Source of the DNA: Bordetella parapertussis
GTDB taxonomy: Bacteria; Pseudomonadota; Gammaproteobacteria; Burkholderiales; Burkholderiaceae_B
Direction: 5' to 3'
Assembly: GCA_943331855.1 (NCBI GenBank)
Contig: CALQNE010000006.1
Location: forward strand, 1 to 37,801
DNA length: 37,801 bases
Shown: positions 31,314 to 37,801 of the stretch, piece after piece
Layout: each line of letters begins with the position of its first letter
Position numbering within the stretch: the stretch's first letter is position 1
Translations under genes and position numbers: made by a program
The notes under the pieces: model-generated
Told to the model about the DNA's origin: nothing
Databases searched by the model: none
The model's input: only the letters and a program-made list of their open reading frames with translations

Positions 31314-32297
31314 TCAATCAGGCTGTAATTTTCGTTCACGCACAATCTCTGACCAACGATCAATCTCTGCATAAACAAATCGCTTGAATTCAGCGGGTGA
31401 ATTGCCAACAGCATCAATACCGGTTGTACGCAGTTTATCTTTTACCGCTGGCATTTCAAGTGCACGCGCAAGATCTTTTGCTATTTTTTCAACATCCAGA
31501 CCAGTCATCATCGCCGGTGCAAACAACCCGTACCACAAGACCGTTTGATATCCCGCGATTCCCGCTTCTTGCACCGTAGGCACGTCTGGCAGTGCGCTCG
31601 AGCGCTTTGTTCCGGTGACCGCCAACGCGCGAATTTTTCCGGATTGAATCAACGACAAGCTCACAGGCAAACCCGGCAAATACATCTGAGCGTCACCCGC
31701 GATCAAGGCATTCATCGCAAGCGACCCACTGTTGTATGGGATATGCACCATCTGAACACCCGCATTGTAGTTCAATAACTCTGCAGCCATATGATCGGCA
31801 TTACCGACGCCTGCCGAACTTAAATTAAGCTGCCGCGCACTCGTCTTTGCCAGGGCCAAGAGTTCAGGCAATGTGTTGGCTGGCACCGAGACATTGGTCA
31901 CAATGACATGCGGCATCGCAGTCAGTTGGGTGATCGGAGTCAGATCGCGCCGTAAATCATAAGATAACTTTGGATAGAGCGAGGCACTAATCGTGATCGC
32001 GTTTTGTGCGAACAAGAGTGTGTGCCCATCGGTCGCACGGGCCACCAGATCCGCAGCAATATTGCCAGCCGCACCCACCCGATTTTCAATGACAACCGGT
32101 TGCCCCCAAATCTCTGTCAAGGCGGGCCCTAATGTTCGGGCGACCAGATCCATGCTGCTACCTGGCCCCAGGCCCACCACGATTCGCACCGGTTTGTTTG
32201 GAAACCCGCTGGCCGAATGCGCGATATCAGGGCAGGCCGTACTCAAGCAAAAGAAGGCCAGTACGATACGAATGAAATAAATCTGTTGTAGCTTCAT
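31314..32297 (-). CDS. Bug-family tripartite tricarboxylate transporter substrate-binding protein
   Basis: Second Bug periplasmic binding protein in the window, 327 residues. The signal peptide runs to about residue 29 (IVLAFFCLSTACPDIAHSA); a Cys inside it is not a clear lipobox. The mature part shows FPNKPVRIVVGLGPGSSMD, with the first loop GLGPGSSMD in place of the common PWAPGGxxD, and ENRVGAAGNIAADLVA for the second. The different first loop suggests a different ligand from the other Bug protein. ATG at 32297 has GGAG five bases upstream. No tctA/tctB gene is near. It precedes the lone metal permease. Confidence 0.93.
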   Translation of the reverse strand: MKLQQIYFIRIVLAFFCLSTACPDIAHSASGFPNKPVRIVVGLGPGSSMDLVARTLGPALTEIWGQPVVIENRVGAAGNIAADLVARATDGHTLLFAQNAITISASLYPKLSYDLRRDLTPITQLTAMPHVIVTNVSVPANTLPELLALAKTSARQLNLSSAGVGNADHMAAELLNYNAGVQMVHIPYNSGSLAMNALIAGDAQMYLPGLPVSLSLIQSGKIRALAVTGTKRSSALPDVPTVQEAGIAGYQTVLWYGLFAPAMMTGLDVEKIAKDLARALEMPAVKDKLRTTGIDAVGNSPAEFKRFVYAEIDRWSEIVRERKLQPD

Positions 32298-32379
32298 AGC
32301 GACTCCATCAAGCAAACACAGCGCAATTGTTTACGCAGTTCGATCAGCATATGATGTAGGTTAACTGATTTATACAGAC

Positions 32380-32389
32380 TGTCATGACA
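32380..32389. promoter_or_regulatory. 10-bp perfect palindrome over the nucleosidase start codon
   Basis: TGTCATGACA is its own reverse complement and contains the ATG of the nucleosidase-like gene. TATACA at 32371-32376 could be a -10 box, which would put transcription start at or next to the ATG. There is no ribosome site, consistent with a leaderless message. The palindrome may be chance or an operator. Confidence 0.25.
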
Positions 32390-32941
32390 ATCGACACCAT
32401 CATCATTACCGCACTCCCTACTGAGCTTGATCGTAGTCTGCTTCCTAAAAACGTGCAGATTTACTACTCTGGTATCGGCAAAATCAATGCAGCTATAGCC
32501 ACATTCAAAGCCATTGCACACAGTCAACCCAAACGTATTCTGAACTTTGGCACAGTCGGCGCGGTACAGCCGCATGTCAAAGGCTTGATTGAAATTCAAC
32601 GCGTGGTGCAACGCGACATGATGACAGAGCCGTTAGCACCGCGTGGTCAGGTGCCCTTTTGCGATCGTCCCCATGAGTATCTTTCAGGCTCGGGGCAGCA
32701 CACCTGCGGCACGGGCGACAGCTTTGTCACCGCAAAGGACCTCTGGTTTGAAGCCAATCGGGTTGACGTCGTCGACATGGAGCTCTTTGCAATTGCCGCC
32801 GTTGCCCACGATCACAATATTGCCTGGCGCTCATTCAAATACGTCACCGACGATACCAACGAAGACTCGGGTCAAGACTGGCAACAAAAAGTTCGCCATG
32901 GAGAGCGTCTGTTTATTGACATCTTGCAAGAGGTGCTTTGA
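32384..32941 (+). CDS. Phosphorylase/nucleosidase superfamily protein (MTA/SAH nucleosidase-like, short)
   Basis: Purine nucleosidase-fold protein of 185 residues, shorter than the roughly 230 of MTA/SAH nucleosidase. The N-terminal ALPTELDR places Glu14 at the position of the MTAN proton-relay Glu. YYSGIGKINAAIAT is the glycine-rich loop, and CGTGDSFVTAKDLW matches the GDSFV block. VDVVDMELFAIAAVAH supplies the ribose-binding Glu133, and FKYVTDDTNE the catalytic Asp. The catalytic set therefore looks intact despite the shortening, which removes parts of the middle. It has no visible ribosome site. Its stop overlaps the start of the exported hydrolase (TGATG). Confidence 0.87.
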   Translation: MTIDTIIITALPTELDRSLLPKNVQIYYSGIGKINAAIATFKAIAHSQPKRILNFGTVGAVQPHVKGLIEIQRVVQRDMMTEPLAPRGQVPFCDRPHEYLSGSGQHTCGTGDSFVTAKDLWFEANRVDVVDMELFAIAAVAHDHNIAWRSFKYVTDDTNEDSGQDWQQKVRHGERLFIDILQEVL

Positions 32942-34005
32942 TGCTTCGCCTATTCACCATCATCGGTTTAACCCTTTTCAAATTATTTACAACTCCCGCC
33001 ATGGCACAAACCACGCACGCACCCAAGCAAGCGATCTATATCGCTAAAGATTTCAAGTTTCAGTCTGGCGAGACTATAAGTGAGCTCAAGCTTGGTTACA
33101 CCACCCTCGGTGAGCCAACGGGTGAGCCCGTGCTGATTTTGCACGGCACAGCGGGCACGGGAACGGGCATGCTGAATCCCGCGTTCGGTGGCCAACTATT
33201 TGGCCCAGGCCAAGCCCTTGATGCCAACAAGTATTTCATTATTTTGCCCGATGCTGTCGGGGTCGGCACGTCGAGCAAGCCGTCAGATGGCTTGAAGATG
33301 AAGTTTCCAAAATATAACTACGATGATATGGTGTCTGCCCAACATCGTCTGGTGACTGAAGGCCTAGGCCTGAAGCACCTGCGCCTAGTGTTAGGAAACT
33401 CGATGGGCGGCATGCAGACTTGGCTATGGGGCGTCAAGTACCCCAACTTCATGGATGCTTTGGTGCCGATGGCTGCAATGCCCGCCCCAATGTCGGGCCG
33501 CAATTGGATGACGCGCCGCCTGATCATTGACTCGATTCGAAACGACCCAGCCTGGCAACAAGGCAATTACAGCCAACAGCCACCGAGCTTACAGTTTGCC
33601 TCAGTCTTTTTTTCAATTGCAACAAGCGGTGGCAATCAAGGCTTACAAAAATTAGCGCCTACGCGCACGCAAGCTGATCAATTGTTAAATCAGCGTCTAG
33701 CCGTTGCCTCCAGCGCAGATGCAAACGACAACCTCTACCAATGGGAATCCTCGGGCGACTACGATCCTTCAGGCAAACTTGAAAACATCCGTGCCCGCGT
33801 GTTGGCGATTAACTCAGCCGATGACGAACGCAATCCGCCTGAGTTGGGCCTCATGGAAAAGGCTTTGGCTCGCATTGCACACAGCCAGCTGTTTCTGATC
33901 CCCGCAAGCCCAGACACCTCAGGGCACGGTACGACCGGTCAGGCCAAGTGGTGGAAAGATCAACTGTCAACATTCTTGCAAACGGTACCAGTGCAAACCC
34001 CCTGA
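32941..34005 (+). CDS. Exported alpha/beta-fold hydrolase, homoserine acetyltransferase-like
   Basis: Alpha/beta hydrolase of 354 residues similar to the MetX/HAT branch. A signal peptide (1-22, LTLFKLFTTPAMAQ) makes it periplasmic, unlike biosynthetic MetX. The oxyanion-side block is VLILHGTAGTGTGM, the nucleophile is Ser154 in LGNSMGGMQ, the acid is Asp294 or Asp295 in NSADDERNPPE, and the His is His329 in DTSGHGTTG. Export and lack of methionine genes argue for an esterase or peptidase-like role. ATG at 32941 overlaps the nucleosidase stop by one base. It is convergent with the rhodanese gene, five bases apart. Confidence 0.9.
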   Translation: MLRLFTIIGLTLFKLFTTPAMAQTTHAPKQAIYIAKDFKFQSGETISELKLGYTTLGEPTGEPVLILHGTAGTGTGMLNPAFGGQLFGPGQALDANKYFIILPDAVGVGTSSKPSDGLKMKFPKYNYDDMVSAQHRLVTEGLGLKHLRLVLGNSMGGMQTWLWGVKYPNFMDALVPMAAMPAPMSGRNWMTRRLIIDSIRNDPAWQQGNYSQQPPSLQFASVFFSIATSGGNQGLQKLAPTRTQADQLLNQRLAVASSADANDNLYQWESSGDYDPSGKLENIRARVLAINSADDERNPPELGLMEKALARIAHSQLFLIPASPDTSGHGTTGQAKWWKDQLSTFLQTVPVQTP

Positions 34006-34010
34006 ACGCG

Positions 34011-35633
34011 CTACACCACCTCAAAGTGATGCGTGCCGTCGACACCGAGCTGCGCGACTAGGCCGAACTCCCAATCCAGATAAGCCTGCATCGCCTCACG
34101 TGGTGCATCCGTACCCTCGTACGGCCGCTTGTAACGATCAATCGGCTCTGACAACAACGCGGTAGCACCCTTCTCAAGCGGCTGACCAGCGGCTTTCCAG
34201 GCTTGAGTTCCACCACTCAGCACCGAAACCGGTACCGTTAAGTGCGCAGCGATCTCTGCGAACGCAAAACATGACAGCAATCCATCGGGGCAAACCAACA
34301 CATAGCCAGGCGCCTGTGGCAGACGCTTCACTGCCTGTTTAAACTGCGAGCGCAACACATAGTTTGCTCCCGGAATATGTCCCTGCACATATTGTGCATG
34401 CTTGCTTAGATCTAGCACCGCAAACTGTTTAGCCGCGAGGCCCGCCACCAACTCACTCACGCTAATGAGATTGACCACGGGCAGCGGGGGATACGCCGCC
34501 AGCCACGATCCGGTTTCTGTAAATGCGTCTAGCGACACATCAGTGAGCACATAGACTTCCCATGCCATTTGGGCCAACCATGACGCCGTCATATTGGCAC
34601 GCACACCATCCGTATCCACGAGCACAATCCGCGCACCGCGCACGGGTGACATCATTTCTGTCTCTTGCACCAACTGACCACCAGGCGCCGAACGAAACTC
34701 CGGCAGGTGACCAAGCACGTATTCTTCTGGCGTGCGGATATCAAAAAAATATGTTGTACGCATTTGTTGCGCACCCCAAGTTTTTGCTTCGGCCCACGCC
34801 ACGCGCCTGACACCCGCACGGTCGGCCACAGCGCGGGCGCGTGTCGAGGCCGTCACGGTGGTTTGTTCAGACACTTCTTTGAATTTGCGGATCTCACCAC
34901 GATCTAATGCCTGCCCAGCAAGCGTCCAACCAATCGTGCCGTTACGTAGCGCCGACACTTTGTTAGGGATCCCCGCGTTAATCAACGACTGCGTGCCAAT
35001 AATGCTGCGGGTGCGACCTGCGCAATTCACAATCACTTGTGTTTCGGGTCTTGGAGCCAACTCTGCGATCCGCAAGACTAATTCAGCGCCCGGGCAACTC
35101 GTTGCCGTTGGGATACTCATGGTGTTGTACTCATCAAAACGACGCGCATCAACAATCACCACATCCGCCTTTTGATCAATCAAGGCTTTGACTTCTGACG
35201 CCGAAAGCGAGGGCGTGTGTTTTTTAGCTTCGACCAGTTCACCAAAAGACTTACTCGGCACATTCACATCCCGAAACAGCTCGCCACCCGCGGCCTTCCA
35301 GGCGCGCACACCGCCTTCAAACACCGCGACCGCCGTGAAGCCCAAAGAGACCAAACGCTGTGCTGCCAACATTGCGTCTGAATCAAGCAGGTCGCAATCG
35401 CCCTCATCGAGCGTCACGATTTGTACATCGCGGCGCGGCAACTTGGCATACGCATCGAGTTCAACGCGGGATAACGGAAAATTTGCGGCAAACAAGGGAT
35501 GTGACTGCGCGTGCGGATCTTCTTCGCGCACGTCTAAGAAAGCGATTTCACGTTTTGCAAGCAAGGCGCTACGCACGCCGTCATAGCTGCACAGTTGTAC
35601 TTGTTGGACTGGACTAGGCTTCATCACAATCAT
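34011..35633 (-). CDS. Rhodanese-related sulfurtransferase with four rhodanese domains
   Basis: Protein of 540 residues with four tandem rhodanese domains, about 12-120, 143-247, 272-382 and 390-486, and no signal peptide. Active-site loops differ: domain 2 has Cys204 in VNCAGRTRS and domain 4 has Cys448 in VCPDGLLS, while domain 1 has Asp76 (TLDEGDC) and domain 3 has Asp340 (VDTDGVR) where Cys is expected. Two active and two inactive domains thus alternate. The C-terminal tail (about 488-540) is extra. The ATG overlaps the TGA of the thiol dioxygenase by one base, so the pair is coupled, implying handling of sulfane sulfur alongside thiol oxidation. Confidence 0.93.
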   Translation of the reverse strand: MIVMKPSPVQQVQLCSYDGVRSALLAKREIAFLDVREEDPHAQSHPLFAANFPLSRVELDAYAKLPRRDVQIVTLDEGDCDLLDSDAMLAAQRLVSLGFTAVAVFEGGVRAWKAAGGELFRDVNVPSKSFGELVEAKKHTPSLSASEVKALIDQKADVVIVDARRFDEYNTMSIPTATSCPGAELVLRIAELAPRPETQVIVNCAGRTRSIIGTQSLINAGIPNKVSALRNGTIGWTLAGQALDRGEIRKFKEVSEQTTVTASTRARAVADRAGVRRVAWAEAKTWGAQQMRTTYFFDIRTPEEYVLGHLPEFRSAPGGQLVQETEMMSPVRGARIVLVDTDGVRANMTASWLAQMAWEVYVLTDVSLDAFTETGSWLAAYPPLPVVNLISVSELVAGLAAKQFAVLDLSKHAQYVQGHIPGANYVLRSQFKQAVKRLPQAPGYVLVCPDGLLSCFAFAEIAAHLTVPVSVLSGGTQAWKAAGQPLEKGATALLSEPIDRYKRPYEGTDAPREAMQAYLDWEFGLVAQLGVDGTHHFEVV

Positions 35634-36205
35634 CAGCTCCAGAGATTGGGCACAACATCATTGTTATACCCAGAGATAAAGGTTTTTTCAGCGCCGGTCG
35701 TCGCATCAAAAACGTGGCGACTAATCCGACCAATATTGCCACCGTACACGTGGATGCTGATGGAGGTTTGATCTGGATAAAAATTTGCGACCTCGTGCAC
35801 ATCATGCGTCGCAGGCGAAACACTACAAACGTTGCCGGGCTTCAAGATATGGCTCTCACCACGCAAATAGCTGCCATCGGCTTGCTTAAAATAGTGCGTA
35901 TCAATTTCTTGGCCGCGCAACATGCCGATCAAGCCCCAGGTCATGTGGTCGTGCACCGGCGTTTTCTGTCCCGCCCCCCACACAAAGCTCACCACCGAAA
36001 AATGCTCTTGGGGATCGGCATACAGTAAATACTGCCGATAAAACTCAGGATGCGGCACCGTAAATTGCTCTGGCAACCAATCATCGTGTTCAATCAAGGT
36101 CGCGAGCAATCCAGCACCTTGTTTTAACAACTCAGGTTCACCCGACGCACGCTGAACCAGCAAGCCCAGATCATGCACAAAGGTGAGTAATTTTTGGTTT
36201 TTCAT
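35633..36205 (-). CDS. Thiol dioxygenase, Gln-type (3-mercaptopropionate dioxygenase-like; cysteine dioxygenase family)
   Basis: Fe(II)-dependent cupin dioxygenase of 190 residues that oxidises a thiol to its sulfinate. Iron ligands are His85, His87 (VHDH) and His137 (DVHEVAN). His152 and Tyr154 in IHVYG match the second-sphere residues of cysteine dioxygenase. The position of the substrate-binding Arg of mammalian CDO appears to be Gln58, and Gly91 replaces the Cys of the Cys-Tyr cofactor; both changes characterise bacterial 3-mercaptopropionate dioxygenases. ATG at 36205 has AAAGAGAC about seven bases upstream; the longer frame from 36250 does not. It is first gene of the operon with the rhodanese. 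Confidence 0.9.
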   Translation of the reverse strand: MKNQKLLTFVHDLGLLVQRASGEPELLKQGAGLLATLIEHDDWLPEQFTVPHPEFYRQYLLYADPQEHFSVVSFVWGAGQKTPVHDHMTWGLIGMLRGQEIDTHYFKQADGSYLRGESHILKPGNVCSVSPATHDVHEVANFYPDQTSISIHVYGGNIGRISRHVFDATTGAEKTFISGYNNDVVPNLWS

Positions 36206-36315
36206 TCGTTCGTCTCTTTGATCCAGTCTGGATCCATTTGCGTAGGCCAACGTCTACGCCCCAAGCTTAGCAAGGATCGTCGCGTCCTGTCTTGCAAAAC
36301 AGCGTACGTAACGAA

Positions 36316-36336
36316 CCTGCGTTGACAGCACGCAGG
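36316..36336. promoter_or_regulatory. Candidate operator: 7-bp inverted repeat overlapping the -35 box
   Basis: CCTGCGT and its exact complement ACGCAGG are separated by seven bases (TGACAGC). Centre-to-centre spacing of 14 bases and full overlap with TTGACA fit a dimeric repressor that occludes RNA polymerase. Whether a regulator exists is unknown. Confidence 0.5.
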
Positions 36337-36350
36337 CAAGTTTCTACTAT
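36322..36350 (+). promoter_or_regulatory. Sigma70-like promoter for the amidohydrolase-SDR operon
   Basis: A perfect -35 TTGACA (36322-36327), an ideal 17-base spacer and TACTAT as -10 (36345-36350, four of six matches). Transcription would start near 36357, followed closely by AGGAG (36362-36366) five bases before the ATG at 36372. The leader would be only about 15 bases. The best-looking promoter in the window. Confidence 0.65.
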
Positions 36351-36371
36351 CGAAGGCAATTAGGAGACTCT

Positions 36372-37235
36372 ATGCGTATCGTTGACCTACATTCACACTG
36401 GGGCACAGAGCGTGGCTACGTACTGCGCTCGTCTGACGCGTTGGCGCAGCAAAAAAGCACTTGGAACTCAACCCCCAAATACGACACCGAAGAACAAATG
36501 GCCGCCTACCTGCGCGCCAATCAGGTAAAAACCATTTTAGATTTTGGCTTTACCAAAAATTTGTCTATTGAAGAAGTTAAACCCTTGCACGATTATGCAA
36601 TCGAAACGCAGGCGAAATTTTCAGACTGTATTTTTGGCAATTGGCTTCAGATGGATCCGCGCTTAGGTCAAGCCGCCGCGGACGAACTCGAACGCTGCAT
36701 TCAAGCCAGCAAGGGCTTTGTCGGATTTTGTGTCTCGGGTTCTGGCACAGGCTTTGCTGCCAGCGACCCAATCTATCATCCCATCTATGAAGTGCTGCAA
36801 GCCCACAATCGGCCTGCCTTAGTGCTGGTGGGTCATACCGGCGCGGGTGCGGGCTTACGAGGCGGTGCCGGCATCAAACTCGACCTTTGTCATCCGCGCT
36901 ATATCGATGAACTCGCCATTGACTTTCCAGACCTGCAAATTATCAGCGGCCGCCCAGCATGGCCCTGGCAAGACGACATGATCTCAATCATGATCCATAA
37001 GCCCAACGTCTGGAGCGAAGTGCACGGCTGGTCACCCAAATACTTTACCGATCCCTTTAAAAAAGAAATTCGCTCACGTTTGAAAGATCGTGTGATGTTT
37101 GGGGCTGACTATCCATTGTTTCGCTATGAGCGTTTGGTACAGGACTGGAAAGACCTGGGCTACACCGACGATATTCTTGAGCGTGTCTTTCACCGCAATG
37201 CTGAGCGCTTGTTCGGCATCAAAGAGCCAAGCTAA
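36372..37235 (+). CDS. Amidohydrolase-2 family protein (ACMSD/resorcylate decarboxylase-like)
   Basis: TIM-barrel metal-dependent hydrolase or decarboxylase of 287 residues. The strand-1 HxH is His7 and His9 (DLHSHWG), the strand-5 ligand is His155 (LVGHTGAGAG), and the strand-8 Asp is Asp246 (MFGADYPLF). The strand-6 His, catalytic in ACMS decarboxylase, is replaced: the block reads IISGRPAWPW (190-199), with Gly-Arg where AH-x-G is expected. AGGAG five bases upstream and a strong promoter support the start. It is coupled to an SDR by a one-base overlap. C-C hydrolysis, decarboxylation or lactone hydrolysis are all possible. Confidence 0.9.
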   Translation: MRIVDLHSHWGTERGYVLRSSDALAQQKSTWNSTPKYDTEEQMAAYLRANQVKTILDFGFTKNLSIEEVKPLHDYAIETQAKFSDCIFGNWLQMDPRLGQAAADELERCIQASKGFVGFCVSGSGTGFAASDPIYHPIYEVLQAHNRPALVLVGHTGAGAGLRGGAGIKLDLCHPRYIDELAIDFPDLQIISGRPAWPWQDDMISIMIHKPNVWSEVHGWSPKYFTDPFKKEIRSRLKDRVMFGADYPLFRYERLVQDWKDLGYTDDILERVFHRNAERLFGIKEPS

Positions 37236-37801
37236 TGGATTTATCACTGACCGGAAAAATCGCCGTTGTTGGCGGAGCAAGTCAAGGCATTGGCTACGCC
37301 ATCGCACATCTCTTGGCCTCAGAGGGTGCGACGCTCGCCATGGTAGCGCGCAAAGAAGAGCCGTTACTTGACGCTTGCAACAAAATTACTGAACAAACAG
37401 GGGCAAAAACCTTTGCAATTTCAGCAGATATCCGCAAGGGCGTTGATTGCGAAAGAATTATTTCTCAAGCCTTGGGTGAATTCAAGCGTATTGATATTTT
37501 GATTAACAACGATGGCGCACCGCCGCTCGGTGCGCTTGAAAGTTTTGACGATGTCGCCTGGCAAAAGGCCATCGAACAAAACTTGATGAGCGTCATACGC
37601 CTGACACGCGGCGCTCTACCCTCAATGCGTCAACACCAGTGGGGTCGCATCATCAACATTACTGCCTTATCTGCCATCCAACCGATCGCTCGTTTTGGTT
37701 TATCCGTGGCAACGTGGGCAGGCGTATTAGGTTATGCAAAGACGCTTTCGTTAGAAATCGCGTCTCAGGGTGTCACCATCAATACGATCTGTCCGGGTCG
37801 C
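37235..37801 (+). CDS. SDR family protein, 3' end beyond window, catalytic Tyr/Lys replaced
   Basis: The first 189 codons of a short-chain dehydrogenase-like protein; the window ends inside the CPGR block, so about 60-70 residues are missing by comparison with the family. The Rossmann motif GGASQGIG (13-20) is intact and NNDGAPP (91-97) stands for NNAG. The classical YxxxK reads Ser157-Val-Ala-Thr-Trp161, so both catalytic residues are lost, and the usual Ser position is Ala144 (NITALS). The alignment is anchored by the flanking AGVLGYAKTLSLEIASQGV, which is typical. It may bind NAD(P) without standard oxidoreductase chemistry, or use other residues. ATG overlaps the amidohydrolase stop by one base. 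Confidence 0.88.
   Translation, partial: MDLSLTGKIAVVGGASQGIGYAIAHLLASEGATLAMVARKEEPLLDACNKITEQTGAKTFAISADIRKGVDCERIISQALGEFKRIDILINNDGAPPLGALESFDDVAWQKAIEQNLMSVIRLTRGALPSMRQHQWGRIINITALSAIQPIARFGLSVATWAGVLGYAKTLSLEIASQGVTINTICPGR

Larger units (their letters stand above)
36206..36371. promoter_or_regulatory. Divergent regulatory region between the thiol dioxygenase and amidohydrolase
   Basis: This 166-base gap holds three inverted repeats: GATCCAG-T-CTGGATC (36220-36234), directly upstream of the dioxygenase ribosome site; GCGTAG-n8-CTACGC (36240-36259); and CCTGCGT-n7-ACGCAGG (36316-36336), over the -35 of the rightward promoter. The density of symmetry suggests more than one operator. No regulator gene lies in view on either side. 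Confidence 0.5.

Noticed and set aside
32941..34005. MetX homoserine O-acetyltransferase
   Set aside because: A clear signal peptide makes it periplasmic, and no MetW or methionine gene is adjacent.
1..37801. Mobile elements, tRNA/rRNA genes, CRISPR arrays
   Set aside because: No transposase, integrase, direct-repeat array, cloverleaf-like segment or rRNA-like sequence was found while reading both strands.

Overview
The window looks like a chromosomal segment of a betaproteobacterium, order Burkholderiales and probably Alcaligenaceae or a close relative. Three things support this: the housekeeping neighbourhood glyS-gmhB-plsC-YgjP-like-gloA, the lptD-surA-rsmA block divergent from amgK-murU, and two Bug-type periplasmic binding proteins of the kind greatly expanded in Alcaligenaceae. 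Coding density is very high, with many start/stop overlaps. There is no RNA gene, insertion sequence, phage gene or CRISPR array, and no gene-free gap over 300 bases.

Layout. (1) 1-5098, plus strand: end of glyS, gmhB (LPS heptose), a PlsC-like acyltransferase, a YgjP-like metallopeptidase, gloA and a glycerate 2-kinase. (2) 5105-9843, minus: lptD, surA, rsmA. (3) 10001-12510, plus: amgK and murU (cell-wall sugar recycling) and a membrane-anchored coiled-coil protein. (4) 12541-13296, minus: a classical SDR. (5) 13443-18149, plus: a tightly packed four-gene envelope cluster of GT39/ArnT-like glycosyltransferase, flippase-like/LPG-synthase-TM protein, GT9 glycosyltransferase and PAP2 phosphatase. 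(6) 18143-21360: an RraA-like aldolase and a DHDPS-like lyase, divergent from a Bug protein and a CbiX-like chelatase. (7) 21365-29941, minus: an isocitrate/isopropylmalate-type dehydrogenase, a cupin, the set OsmC / acyl-CoA-dehydrogenase-fold protein / rubredoxin-reductase fusion, and the set of two paralogous serine hydrolases plus an Ldh-family dehydrogenase. (8) 30042-34005: a PaaI-like thioesterase, a Bug protein followed by a lone metal ABC permease, and a nucleosidase paired with an exported alpha/beta hydrolase. (9) 34011-37801: a four-domain rhodanese and a Gln-type thiol dioxygenase on the minus strand, divergent from an amidohydrolase and a truncated SDR on the plus strand, around an intergenic region rich in inverted repeats with a good sigma70-like promoter.

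The left half is mostly envelope and core biology. The right half reads as accessory catabolism of small organic acids and thiols. Its recurring feature is familiar folds with altered catalytic residues: the DHDPS-like protein lacks the Thr/Tyr/Tyr and Arg positions, the ACAD-fold protein lacks the usual Glu region, OsmC has one Cys changed to Ser, rhodanese domains 1 and 3 have Asp for Cys, the amidohydrolase lacks one His, and the last SDR lacks Tyr and Lys. The best candidates for an undescribed system are the rhodanese/thiol-dioxygenase locus with its divergent regulatory region, the OsmC-ACAD-rubredoxin reductase operon, and the four-gene envelope glycosylation cluster. Functions there are inferences from family membership and gene context. 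All similarity statements come from reading the sequence; no database search was run.
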